DNA of 64,000 nucleotides, taken from contig JBANDB010000017.1 of NCBI GenBank assembly GCA_037576215.1, positions 1,116,001 through 1,180,000 of the forward strand, written 5' to 3'. The notes under the pieces were generated by a model. It had not been told where the DNA came from. It saw only the letters and a list, made by a program, of their open reading frames with translations, and did no database searches. Origin of the DNA: Armillaria gallica. Taxonomy: Eukaryota; Basidiomycota; Agaricomycetes; Agaricales; Physalacriaceae. The stretch's first letter is position 1. The number at the start of each line of letters is the position of its first letter. Below are positions 45,916-57,315 of this stretch, piece after piece. A program made the translations under genes and the position numbers.

Positions 45916-47077
45916 ATGCTTCAGCTTGGACCATACTCCGCCTGGGTTGCCTTTGATGGCTGCGACCGACGAACATACGCCACGGAGGCATCGCACTCTG
46001 GTCGTTGCATATCCGGTTGGATAGCATCGGAACGAGAAAAGGTACTATGGTATTGTCTGTGGACCTGATGACGCTTATCTCATCTCCTCAAAGAAATTCT
46101 CAATCAACTGGCACAACGCTTTACGAGATATACCATTGGAAGGAGTGGTTTCTATCGATGGCATTGTGTGCAGTACCCACGTCATGTTGGACAAGTCAAC
46201 ACGCCCGCTCGCTCCAGACGAAATCTCCATATCCTACGCCAGGTCGTCGGATTTTACGCGGAGAGACTTTGTCTTTTCCGCTATACAAGTGACGGGTTTG
46301 TTTCATCGCTGCTGTGACTCAACTTATTTCTTACGACGTACAGACGAGGACGAGTATTTGCACACTGTCGATAATCAGTATACATTTGGCGTCATCGAGC
46401 TAGAGCTCTGGCGCCTGGCGGTATCTGATGTCGCTGCTCGTCAACCACTCCGACACCAATACGGTAAACCATCACTTGAACCTCAGATGTTACACGAACG
46501 ATCACAAAAATGCGGCTCGCATCATGTCAAGTAGGCTTCTACTTCGTTTGCGCGGGGCCCGGTGCTCAGCGTCTTCCTTTGTTCTTAGATTCGGTGACGA
46601 ATACATTTCTCGTCCGTCAACAGTCGACCTTGTCACCGGGACACGGATCGATGAACATCCTTTCGTCAAGTTTACGTTCAGATACAGATCTATGGGTATG
46701 TTCTTTTGGGTACTAGACAATGATGAGCTGCTGATGTATGCCTTAATTCTCTAAGATATGCTCATTGCTAAAGGGATTGCTCCTGGTCGAGCGGAACAGG
46801 TACTTTCCATGAAGAGAAACGTCATGTTAGAGCAGGAAGAGATTCAAACAGAAATTCGACGTTTGGAGGTACGTTATTGTGATTTCCGAAGCCTGTTAGA
46901 CTATTAAAGCCTTTCATCTTCTAGGCGCGTCTCAAGTTTTTAAAGTCCTCGGTTGGACAGACGTGTAACGAGAATGAAGCCTCGACTAGGCGTAGAATAA
47001 AGCAAGAAGAGTCGCCCGCATTCAGCCACGATTCCTTTCGGCAGTTTTTAAACATGTATAATGAACGTTCATTATGA
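45916..47077 (+). CDS. DUF7918-type protein
   Basis: A member of an agaricomycete-expanded family of unknown function. The start is MLQLGPYSAWVAFDGCDRRT, then CISGWIASEREK. An intron (46042-46093) joins KFSINWHNALRDIPLEGVVS IDGIVCSTHVML. Next comes the family block RDFVFSAIQVTDEDEYLHTV and GVIELELWRL, then HERSQKCGSHHVKFGDEYIS and the HPFVKFTFRYRSM step before DMLIAKGIAPG. The tail has a coiled-coil-like EQEEIQTEIRRLEARLKFLK. A different upstream ATG (45956) would run into TAG after 22 codons; the ATG at 45916 avoids this and gives the family N-terminus. Several introns of 50-65 nt. It converges on the flippase gene. Confidence 0.8.
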
Positions 47078-47243
47078 ACACGTTGTCATCGTGTCGGTGT
47101 AATGATATTTAAATAGCTAGGTGTCATGGTGAAAGTGAGGGATACAGATGTACGCAATAAAAGTATACTATTAGATGAATCGGAAAATGCAATCATGAGA
47201 GAATGATAGAATAATTGTCGTGAAATCGTGGAATAAACAAATA

Positions 47244-50200
47244 CTATGACGAGTTTTCGGAACCAGATGTAGGCCTGAGCTTGCGTAGCCCCCTCCGTAT
47301 CGAGAACCCATGATGTGGTCCATCAGAACTCTTCTTCCCGTCGGCGCTCTTCTTGCCTGACTTGTGTCGACCAGCCGTCCGAGTAAAATCGGTAAGGTTG
47401 CGGCTACTTGTCCTCCTCTCCGACAGATGGCTCTGCATCCTACTCATAGCCACTCCTCCTTCCTCAGTAGCAAAATCAAATCCACGGTGCACCGACCGTA
47501 TACCAGTCGACATATCTGTTCGACTGGCAGACCGAATATCTACGGCCGAATGTAATCCAGGTCTCGACGGTCCAGCAGCCATGGAGGTGTAACTCGACCG
47601 AGACGTCCGTCTTGAAAGCCCGTCATCTCCATCAACTGGTCTCTTCATGGCTTTTAGGCCAATACCCTCCTCGTAATGTGTGCTGCGCAAATCTCGGCCA
47701 GGGTCAACCTTTCGTATGTATCGCAGGATGTCGACGTCGTCAGGCGCAAAACCGAACTTCCATGCTTTGGCGATGTATCGCGGCGCCAATGAAACGCATA
47801 CGGTAATCGGAAGGGAGAGCCAAAAGAGTGCGGATCTGAACAGGTAGATGTTGTTGCCATAAACAAGAGTCACGAACCATCCGGGGGAGATGGCGTTATA
47901 GACGACCTATGAGCAGGTAAGCAAGAGGTTTCCATACAAGTAAGAATATCCACGTACCGTGTACAACCATAAGAGAATAATACCAATAGAGACAGCGAAG
48001 AATACCCAACCGGTCCAGACATTGGTATTCAGACCGTTGAAAAGGTTAGCAACAATGACAGCGGAGAACACCATTGTCTAGAAAGTGAGCAGTCAGACAA
48101 GTCGTATAGGTCATACAAATGGTGACTTACGGTTGAGAATTCCAGTAGATATTGGTCGTAGCCATCAGCTCGTGAAGTGGGAGAAAAGTAGCCGTAGAGA
48201 ATAAGGAAAAATATAACGGCAGACTTAAGACGCATTAGCGACGTAAGCAAGCAAAGGTAGTAGGCAACCTACCTGATATACACCGTCGAACATATAGACG
48301 GTAAACCACTTGAGCCCAAACCATTTGCCTTCACGGCCATAACGATACAACTCGGGGATAGCCATTAAGACGTCCGCGTCTATGATCTCGTGTTAGGGAG
48401 ATTGATCTGGATTATGAGAACAACCAGATACCTATTAATCTATCAAAAAGACCGATGGCAATAACAGGCGCAATAGTCCAGAAGGAATTCCAGAACAGGA
48501 GATATGTATATTCAAATACACTGAGTGAAGCATCCTATTAGTTCCGCACTGGAAGACGGGAAGAAAGAACACTTACTAGTTCGAACTCCAGCCACAATAA
48601 ATTTGGAACCACCAGAGAACGCCAATACAAACGATGTTCTTGTAAAAGAAATTTAAAATCCTTTACTGGGCATCAGAGAATGATCACAGTTAGAGGATAT
48701 GCGTTGCGTACATGTTTCCATTGCGAGCGTATGACCAATGCCCGTGAACAAAAAGCAACCGTTTAAGGAATCGAAACTGTCGACTAGTTAGCATGCGCCG
48801 AATCATAATGACCGAACTTGAGCGTACCTGTGCTATAGCATAGTCCGACGAGTTCACTGCCTGCAGTCCTTCTTCACCAGAAATCCCGACACCAACGTCC
48901 GCGGCCTGTAAAAGGAACATCAGTGAACGAGGTACACCTGATTCACGGGTGGACGCAAACCTGGATCATGCTAACGTCGTTTGCTCCATCTCCGATAGCC
49001 AAAGTCATAGCACCAAGACCGTCCTTGACCAGCCTGACGACCAAAGCTTTCTGCAGAGGGGATACACGACAGCAGATCACACCTTCGCAAAGCATTGCGA
49101 GTCTCAGAAGTAAGCTTTTATGCTCTTCATCACCCAAAGCCTGAGACAAAGATTAGCAAGGATGCACAGATAGAAACAAACACGGTACTTGCATAGTCCA
49201 GTGCTGTGCCGTCAATGACTAGAACGAATCCACCAGGTCGATCGCCGTTATTTGGCCCTACAATCGAGGAGATTCCCGTCTCGATCCTCCGCAATGCATT
49301 ATCGTCCCTAGAAGAGACAGACGCCAACTTGACGTCCTTCACGAAGGGTTCGCTTTCATCAAGAATCCCACTTTCAGGGAAGAATTCCTCGACCGCGTGA
49401 AGCATTTGCTGATAAACTGGCCGAGAATGATTGTTTCCGCCCCTGATAACGATGATGTTGGACTCTCGGCCGATCAGGTTGGTACTGTGTCCGATAGCTG
49501 TAAAACGACGTCAACAGAAGTCAAAGGAAAGGCAGTGAAACCCACCAATAGCCGTCTCCAACTTGTCGCCAGTGGCTACCCATACCTTAATACCGGCGCG
49601 CTTAAGATCAGCAATAGTTTCCGGTACCCCATCCTGAAGACTATCTTCGATAGCTGTGGCACCCAATAATCGTAAATCATGTTCCAGTTCGTCAGAAACG
49701 ATTTCTATCCGCGCCTCCCGGTTGTCGAGCGCGACGGTAGCTTCATGGTAACGTTCGCTCCAAGCAGCATATTCGTCCTCTGTAACTTATATTAGTTGGA
49801 CTGTTCCATCTGAAGGAAAAAAACTCTCACCGTTGATGACTTTGTATGCCAGAGTCAACGTCCTCAATCCTCCGTTAGCAAATTCACTCAGATGCATCTC
49901 GGTCAACTCCCGTAATCCCTCATCTCCAGTTTTCCGTAGTCGCTCAAAAATAACGTTGTCTGCTCCCTTCGTTAACAGGAACAGTCTGCCGTCTGCATCG
50001 TCCAGCTTCCTCAGCACCACGCTCATCCTCTTCCGGGCACTAGTGAACTCCAAGATGTTGAGGAGCTCATAGCGTTCCACATCGTCAGGACCGGTGGACA
50101 AGGGTGTTTGCAAGGTCAAAACCTCCCTATCACGGCCACGGAAAACATAACCCACATCCGCCGCCGCACGCACCAGTGCCGCTTCATCCGGACTCTGTGC

Positions 50201-52248
50201 CTTGTATTCAATTTTCCCCGTGTCGCGATCGATGGAGGTAAGAACGGTATGACATAAGGCCAGGACAGAGAAAAAGCCATTCAAAGCCCGCGCATGAGCA
50301 GCATTCCCCGATGTCGAGCTAGACTCCAGGGCAGCAGCAATGTCTTGCTCGAGTGGTTCACAGTGGAAATGTGTTTCGACGGCCTTCCCCTGCGCGGGAG
50401 TCGGTTCGGTAGCAGTCGCTGAGGATCCTTCAACGCTCGCACTGGCGGCCTGATCATCTGCCGAGATGGCAGCCTGTGATACCGCCGGAGGTGCTTCCTC
50501 GATGTCACCAACGTACACTTTACCGCCGATCGAACACTGCCGAAATATCATGGCGTTCTGAAAGCATCATAAGAAGTGGACAGACAATATTAATTAGATT
50601 GATGTACCTGAGTCAAAGTACCTGTCTTGTCTGAAAATATGTATTCGATTTGTCCAAGATCGTCAGATAAGTTCCATGACCGGGCGAGAGTGGCTTGATT
50701 TGTCTTTGGGTACCAGATCTCGTAGTCGAAGTATATGAAGGCAGCTTGGCATGTCCTAACAAATTCAATGGAAATGTACAGTGAAATGGGAACGATGTTT
50801 TGGAACGTGATAAGAGCGAATGCCCAAGTGACGAGACCGTTGATAGAAGGATTATCGTCATTTTGGGTGTCGCCGTATAGCCACGGCGCGCCCTGAGGAT
50901 ACTTCTGATGCTCCAAGACAGAATCAACGATGGCACAGGCAACCGCCATGCATGCAAGGATTAACAAATTGATAAACCTTTTCGAATACTGTTAGTATAC
51001 CGGATGCGAAAAAATTCTGCTCGACTTACACTTGAGGGTTCATTTGCCTCTCTACTTTGCTCCTCTTGCTAGGCGTTCCACCTGAGTTCTGCACGATTTT
51101 GGTGTCCTCTCCCGTAAACAGAACGAGCCCAATAACCCAGCCAGTATTCCTCAGCACCGTTCCCCGCAACAACGTCATCTGAATATCCGCGGGAGACTGT
51201 TCACCATCTGCCCTAATCGTGGAATTTAAACGGAACATGTTGTTATCCGGACGATCCAAATCGACGGTGAACTTGCTCTCGGCACATGCTTTGGCAGTCC
51301 CCAAATGCGTCAGCGAAGGAACGGCATTTCGCGATTTGAGATTGGTTTCTCCATCCAGGTTCTTCGTCTCAACAAACGCGACATTCTCGTCCTCGGACGT
51401 CGCGCATATGAGAATGTCGGCGGGTAAAGACTCGTTGTCTAAGATTTTCACGAAGTCACCGACACGAACATCCTCCCAAAGCGCCTTCTTCCAATGGGGA
51501 TTGGTGCGATCGTGATGTCCGAAGAGATGGAGACGGTGGTGGGGCTGATCTGTGCCGTCGTCGAATTCGATATCAGGAGGCGGTAGGACTGGCGAAACTG
51601 GAGCCGATTCCTTCCCTTCGACCTTTTCCGCAAGTGGAGCAGGCGCTTTCGTTTTAAACCTCTCAGGAATAAGGTAGCGGTTTACATGGTGGGTGAGGTC
51701 ACGACTCTTGTCACCAGTAATGTTGGTATTACTCCAATCTCCGCCGGCGAGAACGCGGACAGTGCCACGATTGACGCGGCTATCAGACTGATGACGTTTG
51801 ATATCCTCGTAGGCATCCTTTATGGCGGTAATTCCGAGAACGATGAGAAGAGGAAGAATAACGAGACCGGGGGAAATGGTGGAGAACTTGGGGAAAAACT
51901 GAAGGATAGCGATTCCAAGGAAGAAGCTGATGTCCACTTAGCGAATTCGAAGAAGTTCAAGTAAAATGGAACGTACACGTTCGCTACCCGCCTGAACTGC
52001 TCAAGCAGATTCCGCGGTAGAAAGGTAAAAACGTTATACTTCGAAGTGATGACTTGGTTCGATGTAAACACATGCTCCTTCTTTATCCGCCCCTTCTTGT
52101 CATAATAGTCTTCCGGTAGACTTTCGTTGACATACACCGTCCGTCTTGGTCCGGGCGACCTTTTCTTCACGAAGAGGGTCTCGATGTTAAAGGCCGCAAC
52201 TTTGTCGTACCAAGCCGCCACACGGCTAAATTTGCCGGGCTTGGACAT
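47244..52248 (-). CDS. P4-ATPase phospholipid flippase (Dnf-like)
   Basis: Flips phospholipids to the cytosolic leaflet at the plasma membrane or Golgi/endosomes. More than 1,300 residues with many introns. N-terminus [20 protein letters not shown], then [28 protein letters not shown]. Actuator motif LDGETNLK. Membrane helix 4 has the P4-specific PISL ([12 protein letters not shown]). Phosphorylation loop [12 protein letters not shown], then [15 protein letters not shown] and [16 protein letters not shown] in the N domain, and hinge [11 protein letters not shown]. Later helices and a Ser/Arg-rich cytosolic tail ([19 protein letters not shown], stop) follow. The open frame extends 63 codons upstream to another ATG (52437). 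I chose the Met at 52248 because homologous N-termini start near that text. Dnf1/2-like subclass is a guess. Confidence 0.92.
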
Positions 52249-53296
52249 TGGGGATTTAAGGTAGTCTTGGGTAGGTCGTAACTGTGGTCGTGGTCGAAGA
52301 AAAGTGAGGATGGCGGTAAAGACGGCAGTCAGAAAGTCATGACAGATACAGATGATGGACTGGAAAGAGTAAGAGCGAACGGTACCGGCGGTGCTGACCG
52401 TGCTGATGCCTTCTTGCCCACGTAATGAGGTATTCATCCGCCCTGAAGCACTACAAGGACAAACACTCCCGAGATCGGAAGTTCGATGTTAGCGGGTCGT
52501 CCAAGTTCACGATGAGCAGAATTCACTGTTCAACAGAAGGAAAAAGTGCGAAGAAAGGTGCAAGCGGCTGCCTGCCTCTTTTGTGTACTTCGGGCTGACC
52601 TCACTTCTAGCATGTTGCTCATTTCATTTGCAGCGCCATTCTCACTCGGGGTACCGTCGCGTATCAGCGTTTGCGGGTGGATGGCTTGCGCCCGCTGCGA
52701 TCGAATTGTTGTCAAAAGATATACCATATAAAAGGTCTTTTCTGCATTCTTTCGCGCTTATTGGACTTGTCCGCATTATTGTTCTCCTGTTCGGAAACCC
52801 GGGAACCTCTGCTGACCATTTGATTCGCTGACCGATGCTCCGATCGTAATAAGTCTAAACCGAAAACTCGGTAAGCACTCGTCTCGGGCCTGACCGCATT
52901 AGTCATTATGTCACGCCCAGATACGCCCAGATCCAGATCCAATATACGGTCTCATACGGTAATACGGAGCGATGCGGTGATTCGGCGTTCCATCTTCAAA
53001 TTTTTCGAAGGAGACCTTAATTTTCGCTCGCTTCCAAGCCTCGTGGCACACTATACCGAACCACTAAGGTTTTCAATGTATGTATCCTTGCATTATGTAC
53101 TAATGCCTTCGGGTTTGGGCACAACGTATAACTGTGACCTTTGAGGCCACTTGGGCTAGCTGCATCGGGTTCACTGCAGCATTGGTTTGTCCGGTTGGAG
53201 AGCAGTCAATTTGATTATCGGGCATCATTCGAAGCCATCCCAGCCATATCATTGTATAAACGAAGTAAGCACTCTTTTCTCAAAGTATCATAAAGC
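52249..53296. other. Gene-poor flank of the flippase gene
   Basis: Contains the 5' flank of the flippase and a TATA-like ccatataaaagg (52723-52734) in plus orientation. Nothing downstream of it on + can be called a gene. An 82-codon frame (52583-52831) starts at GTG and has two hydrophobic stretches but no support. Confidence 0.4.
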
Positions 53297-53366
53297 TTAC
53301 TGGACTTCCGGAAAATAATGGGAATCGATCGAAGTTTTTTTGAGTCACCCAATTTGGTAATTCCTC
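53297..53366 (+). repeat. Left arm of the inverted repeat
   Basis: Begins ttactggacttccgg and ends ggtaattcctc, including gaagtttttttgagtc. Complementary to 53660-53729 apart from a few substitutions. Confidence 0.75.
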
Positions 53367-53659
53367 TTTGCCCCCAGTCTTCCCACCTCAGTATCGTCGT
53401 GCAATGCGGTCCCCAGCCATGCGCATATCATTTATTATTCTTATCTTATCTTCAGCGCAAGGACAGGTACCATAATACCCTTAATAATGGTGAGTGCAGT
53501 GGTGGAGTCACACAAATCACCTAGAGTTTAGACACCTATATTGTAACACATTTATTCTGGTCTAACTATATTTGCTTTGTTGCATATGTTGAATAAAATG
53601 ACAAAACGGTCTTCCAATTCAGAATGGCGCCTCGAGAATCGAGAATCGAATAATTGCAC

Positions 53660-53729
53660 GAGGAATTACCAAATTAAACGACTCAAAAAAACTTCGATTG
53701 ATTCCCATTATTTTCCGGAAACCCAGTAA
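53660..53729 (-). repeat. Right arm of the inverted repeat
   Basis: Begins gaggaattacc and ends ggaaacccagtaa. Most differences from the left arm fall in two spots, the cgatcg/cgattg step and the accc/cgtt step. Confidence 0.75.
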
Positions 53730-54553
53730 TGTATTAGTCGTAGACCCCTTCTCCTGGCTTTTCAAGTCTCGCACTTACATGAACTTCTAAGAACTAATTG
53801 AGGTTTTCCAATCACGTCGCCCGTCAGCGTATCATAATGATGCGCGCTTACTTGCGGAAACGACGTTGAACTTCAGCTATCCGGGATGAATTAGATCTGT
53901 GCGTGCGCATATAGCAAGCCCGATTTGGACATCAATGCATCAAGTACTAAGTGTCAACATATTTCAATACTGTGATGCCACTATAGTTGCAATCTCCACG
54001 AGGTTGCAGTCCGCAAAGTTTGAACAAAGACAGAACAGCAGAAATAATGCTCAATCCTTATCTTCCTTCCACTCTAGTGTGATCCTTTCGAAGGACCAGA
54101 AGAGGATGAGAAGACCCGTGACTCCAGTTTTCACTGCTGTAGGGATGTCACTCGCTCCGAGTCCCACTATCAGGCCTTCTGATAAACGCAGTCAGGCTTC
54201 AAGGCTTCACGCCTCTTCTACTCCTTAAATGCCACACAACTCGATTTGAGATACATCGCATACCCCCCAGAACGCGTACACATCGATCCTCGGACCCCGC
54301 TTCAGGATATCGAACAGCGGTAGCCGAGTGAATGTCCCCCACAAAGCATATACTCGTTCTTCTGTTCCAAAATCTAAATGGCCGTCAACTTCACGAATAT
54401 AAATACTCTGACGTACATCTCAATTTAACCTTTGACCACCAAGTTCTTCATCCTGCGCTCCGCGTCTGCTTCCCTCGGCCTTAATGCGCGAGGCATCTAG
54501 TTGATAAGGCGTTTCCGACTGCTGGAAACTTTCAGCGCCCCGACAGTGAAGAT
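53730..54553. other. 5' flank of the amino-acid permease relic
   Basis: No gene seen. Contains the TATA-like element listed next and a pyrimidine-rich part (54426-54480). Confidence 0.4.
54398..54405 (+). promoter_or_regulatory. TATA-like box of the permease relic
   Basis: The sequence acgaatataaatactc holds TATAAATA about 150 bp upstream of the ATG at 54554. Motif only. Confidence 0.35.
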
Positions 54554-56852
54554 ATGGCTTCCCCGCTGGACGACAAATCTGTTGACAATGTTGTTTCACC
54601 CGTTCAAGATAATACTCAAAGAACTTTGGAGGTGACGTTGTTTCCCTCGTCGTTCCGGTTTATCTCATAAGATTGCGACAGTCGAGACACATTCAGTTAA
54701 TCGGGATCGGCGGTAGGTACCTTCGGGACTTCTTCAAGCAGTTGGAATCATTGGAGACTGAAATCCTTCTCTGTAGGTACCATAGGAACAGCTCTTTTCG
54801 TCCAGATAGGCTCAGCGCTACCCCATGGCGGTCCCGGGAGTATCCTCCTGGCATTCGCAGTATAGGCAACTGTCGTCTTAGCCATAAATTCCTGCTTGTG
54901 TAAGAATTTCTTTTTATACCCATCAATGCACCCGAATCATCATCTTATGTTGCAGCCAAACTCGTCACTTGGGTGCCCGTCTCATCTCCTTTCGTACGTT
55001 CACATTCCTGAAGAGTCTGTTCCGGATAGAAACTCAACTCATTACCGTAGTCTCAATACGCAGATCGCTATGTGGATCCAGCACTCGGGGTCTGTGTAGG
55101 AGTTAATTTTTTTCCTCCAGATGGCCATGAGTGTTCCCTTTGAAATCACAGCGCTCAACTTGATGATAAGATATTGGACGGACAAGATTCCTACATCCGT
55201 AGTCACTGTCTGCATTCTAATAGCTCACACGTGGGTATTAAATCTTCGTATATAATACAGCGGTTCAATGCTGAAAGCTCTGTTTAGCTCACTTAGCATT
55301 TTCGCCGTCAAGTTCTACGGAGGTGAGTCTCACAACTTAAAGAAGCTCGTGACAACTGAATTTGTGGTCGTAGAGGCGGAATACTAGTTAGCTATAGGAA
55401 AAGTCATCCTTAGCCTCGGTCTGTTTATGTTCACGTTCGTCACGATGGCTGGAGTAAACCCCGTCCACGATCACTACCGGCTTTCGCAATTGGGACCATA
55501 TGTACCCCACTAGCAGCAGTCATTTCCAGATATTGATACTAAGGTACTAGCTTCCAAAGTACCTGTGAGCTAGCACTCCTCTGTCACAGGTTATCAACGT
55601 TGGATCTACAGCCCTCATCGTCCCACAGGGAGCCCCGTTCGCAACTTACGTTCACTCCGGATCGCTCGGACACTTCCTCAGATTCCTCCGTTGCCTAACC
55701 CAAGCCGTCTTCACACTAGGCGGTACGTCTCCCAGAAACTTATCAATCACCGCCTTCCGAGCTGACTATCCTCAGGACCCGAGGCAGTGGCGATGACTTC
55801 TGGCGAGGCGAGAACCCCCGGAAGGTCTTACCTCGCTCTTTCAACACTGTGTTTTACCGACTCGGGACGTTTTTCATCGTTGATGCTTGTTCCCTACACA
55901 GATCCGAAGCTGGCATTGGTCTCATCTGGGAAACGCACTGGCGCGGCGGCTTCGCCGTATATTATCGCTATGGAGAACTTGGGTGTTCAGGGATGGGGCC
56001 TTCTGGTCAATGCCCTGATAATGCTATCTTTATTCTCTACAGGAAATAGCTTCGTTTATTGCGCCAGCCGAATCCTCTAGGGCCTTGTGCTCAATGAGCA
56101 TGTCCCCAGAGTTCTTTGTCGTTGCACCTCATCAGGCGTCCCGATTTCTTGTGTCAGTATCACGATGATGATCGCCTTCTTGTCTTTCCTCCAAGTTTCG
56201 GAAACCAGTAGTGTGGTCTTGCAATGGTAATTGTTCACCGAAACGACTCTACCGACTGACTGACGTCGATCCAGGCTCGCTGATATTGTTACGGTCTGCC
56301 AAACCATTAATTACGCGACAATATCTTTTACTTATATCAGGTTCCACATGGTGAGAGCGGTCGAGAATATATATCCTCCAGACTCATGCCTTGGTAACAT
56401 AGGCCCTAAAGGTCCAAGGAATATCTCGAAACTCACTTCCTTACCGATCCAAATACCAACCTTACCTAGCGTGAGTTACCATCGCATATATATCTCAAAG
56501 TTGATACGAGAGTCAAGATGTCCGACAGATTTTATTCGTTATTCTTTTCCATCATAATGACATTTGCAACAGGATTCACGGTATTTCTCTCAGGCGAGTG
56601 GGATACAACAACGTTTGTGTTCTCGTATATACTAGTCATCGCTCTACCCATCCTCTTCGGAGTTTACAAAGTGATCCGACTCACAAAGGTGCGTAGCCTG
56701 AAATATTTCAGGTTGTTTTCTGATGGCGTAAACAGTGGAGACCACTCACTACTATTTCCTTCTTTGACGAGGAACGGAAGGTCATCGACGATTATGAGAG
56801 ATCTTTCTTCCTTCAGAAAGAGGCTGGATTCGGGAACTTGCCCTACGAGTAA
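54554..56852 (+). pseudogene. Amino-acid permease (APC family), multiply disrupted
   Basis: A plasma-membrane amino-acid permease by its text: SRHIQLIGIGGTIGTALFVQ, GSALPHGGPGSILLAFAV, KLVTWVPVSSPFV, MAMSVPFEITALNLMIRYWT, KVILSLGLFMFTFVTMAGVN, PYIIAMENLGVQGWGLLVNA and LIMLSLFSTGNSFVYCASR. It ends EERKVIDDYERSFFLQKEAG and NLPYE, stop. Breaks read directly: TAG at 54862-54864 (FAV then ATVVLA), TAG at 55384-55386 (EAEY then LAIGK) and TAG after ASRIL near 56078. Frame shifts occur in the T run near 55107-55113, after HDHY near 55476, and in the C run near 55812 (later compensated). Introns are otherwise intact, so decay is fairly recent. Two of the stops sit where relatives have Trp. Confidence 0.8.
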
Positions 56853-57315
56853 TAGCATGAGATCGACTAAAGCAGCTAGAGTTCCGTGAGTCGCTATCTT
56901 ACAATATCTTACACTCAGTTTGATGCCACACAATCTGCTATTGCGAGAAATGTTACTGCCAGTGTAGCAAGGTCAGTAGGAGGGTAATCATATCAAGTAG
57001 CTACCTCTTGCTGGCTTGCATGTCTGCACAATGTGCTATCCTGCGCCTCCTTCCATTTACGGAATCGTCCCTTTGTCCTGTATCGCCAATCGGCGTTAGC
57101 ATTAGTTTCTCTTAGGAGTGAACAACGGTATCCAAGTCGCATAACATTAACAAAGTAAACAAACAATCCATTGAACCAGAAGCCTTAGTGTTTCTTCAAC
57201 CACCGACGCCACCACCGCGCCCAAACAGCACCTGAATTCTCACTTCCCACTTCCAATCTACCTTGCTCATCTCCCTCTCTTCACTATCGCCACCACACCT
57301 CAATCCATTGCCTCG
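56853..57315. other. Intergenic before the cyclin-like gene
   Basis: 5' flank with a CCACC-rich, then CT-rich stretch (57195-57300) typical of promoters here. No gene seen. Confidence 0.45.

Larger units (their letters stand above)
53297..53729. mobile_element. 433-bp inverted-repeat element (MITE-like)
   Basis: Two 70-nt arms face each other: ttactggacttccggaaaat at 53297 and its near-complement at 53660-53729 (ending attttccggaaacccagtaa). Over the 70 positions I count about seven mismatches. The inner 293 nt has no open frame of note. The size, long terminal inverted repeats and lack of coding suggest a non-autonomous DNA transposon. No clear target-site duplication is seen next to the arms, so transposition is inferred, not shown. 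Confidence 0.6.

Noticed and set aside
45956..46024. In-frame TAG 22 codons after an ATG at the start of the DUF7918 gene
   Set aside because: An ATG 40 nt upstream in another frame plus a 52-nt intron gives the family N-terminus with no stop; the TAG is only in the wrong frame.
52249..52437. 63-codon N-terminal extension of the flippase from an upstream ATG
   Set aside because: Open but unlike family N-termini; kept as a possible alternative start only.
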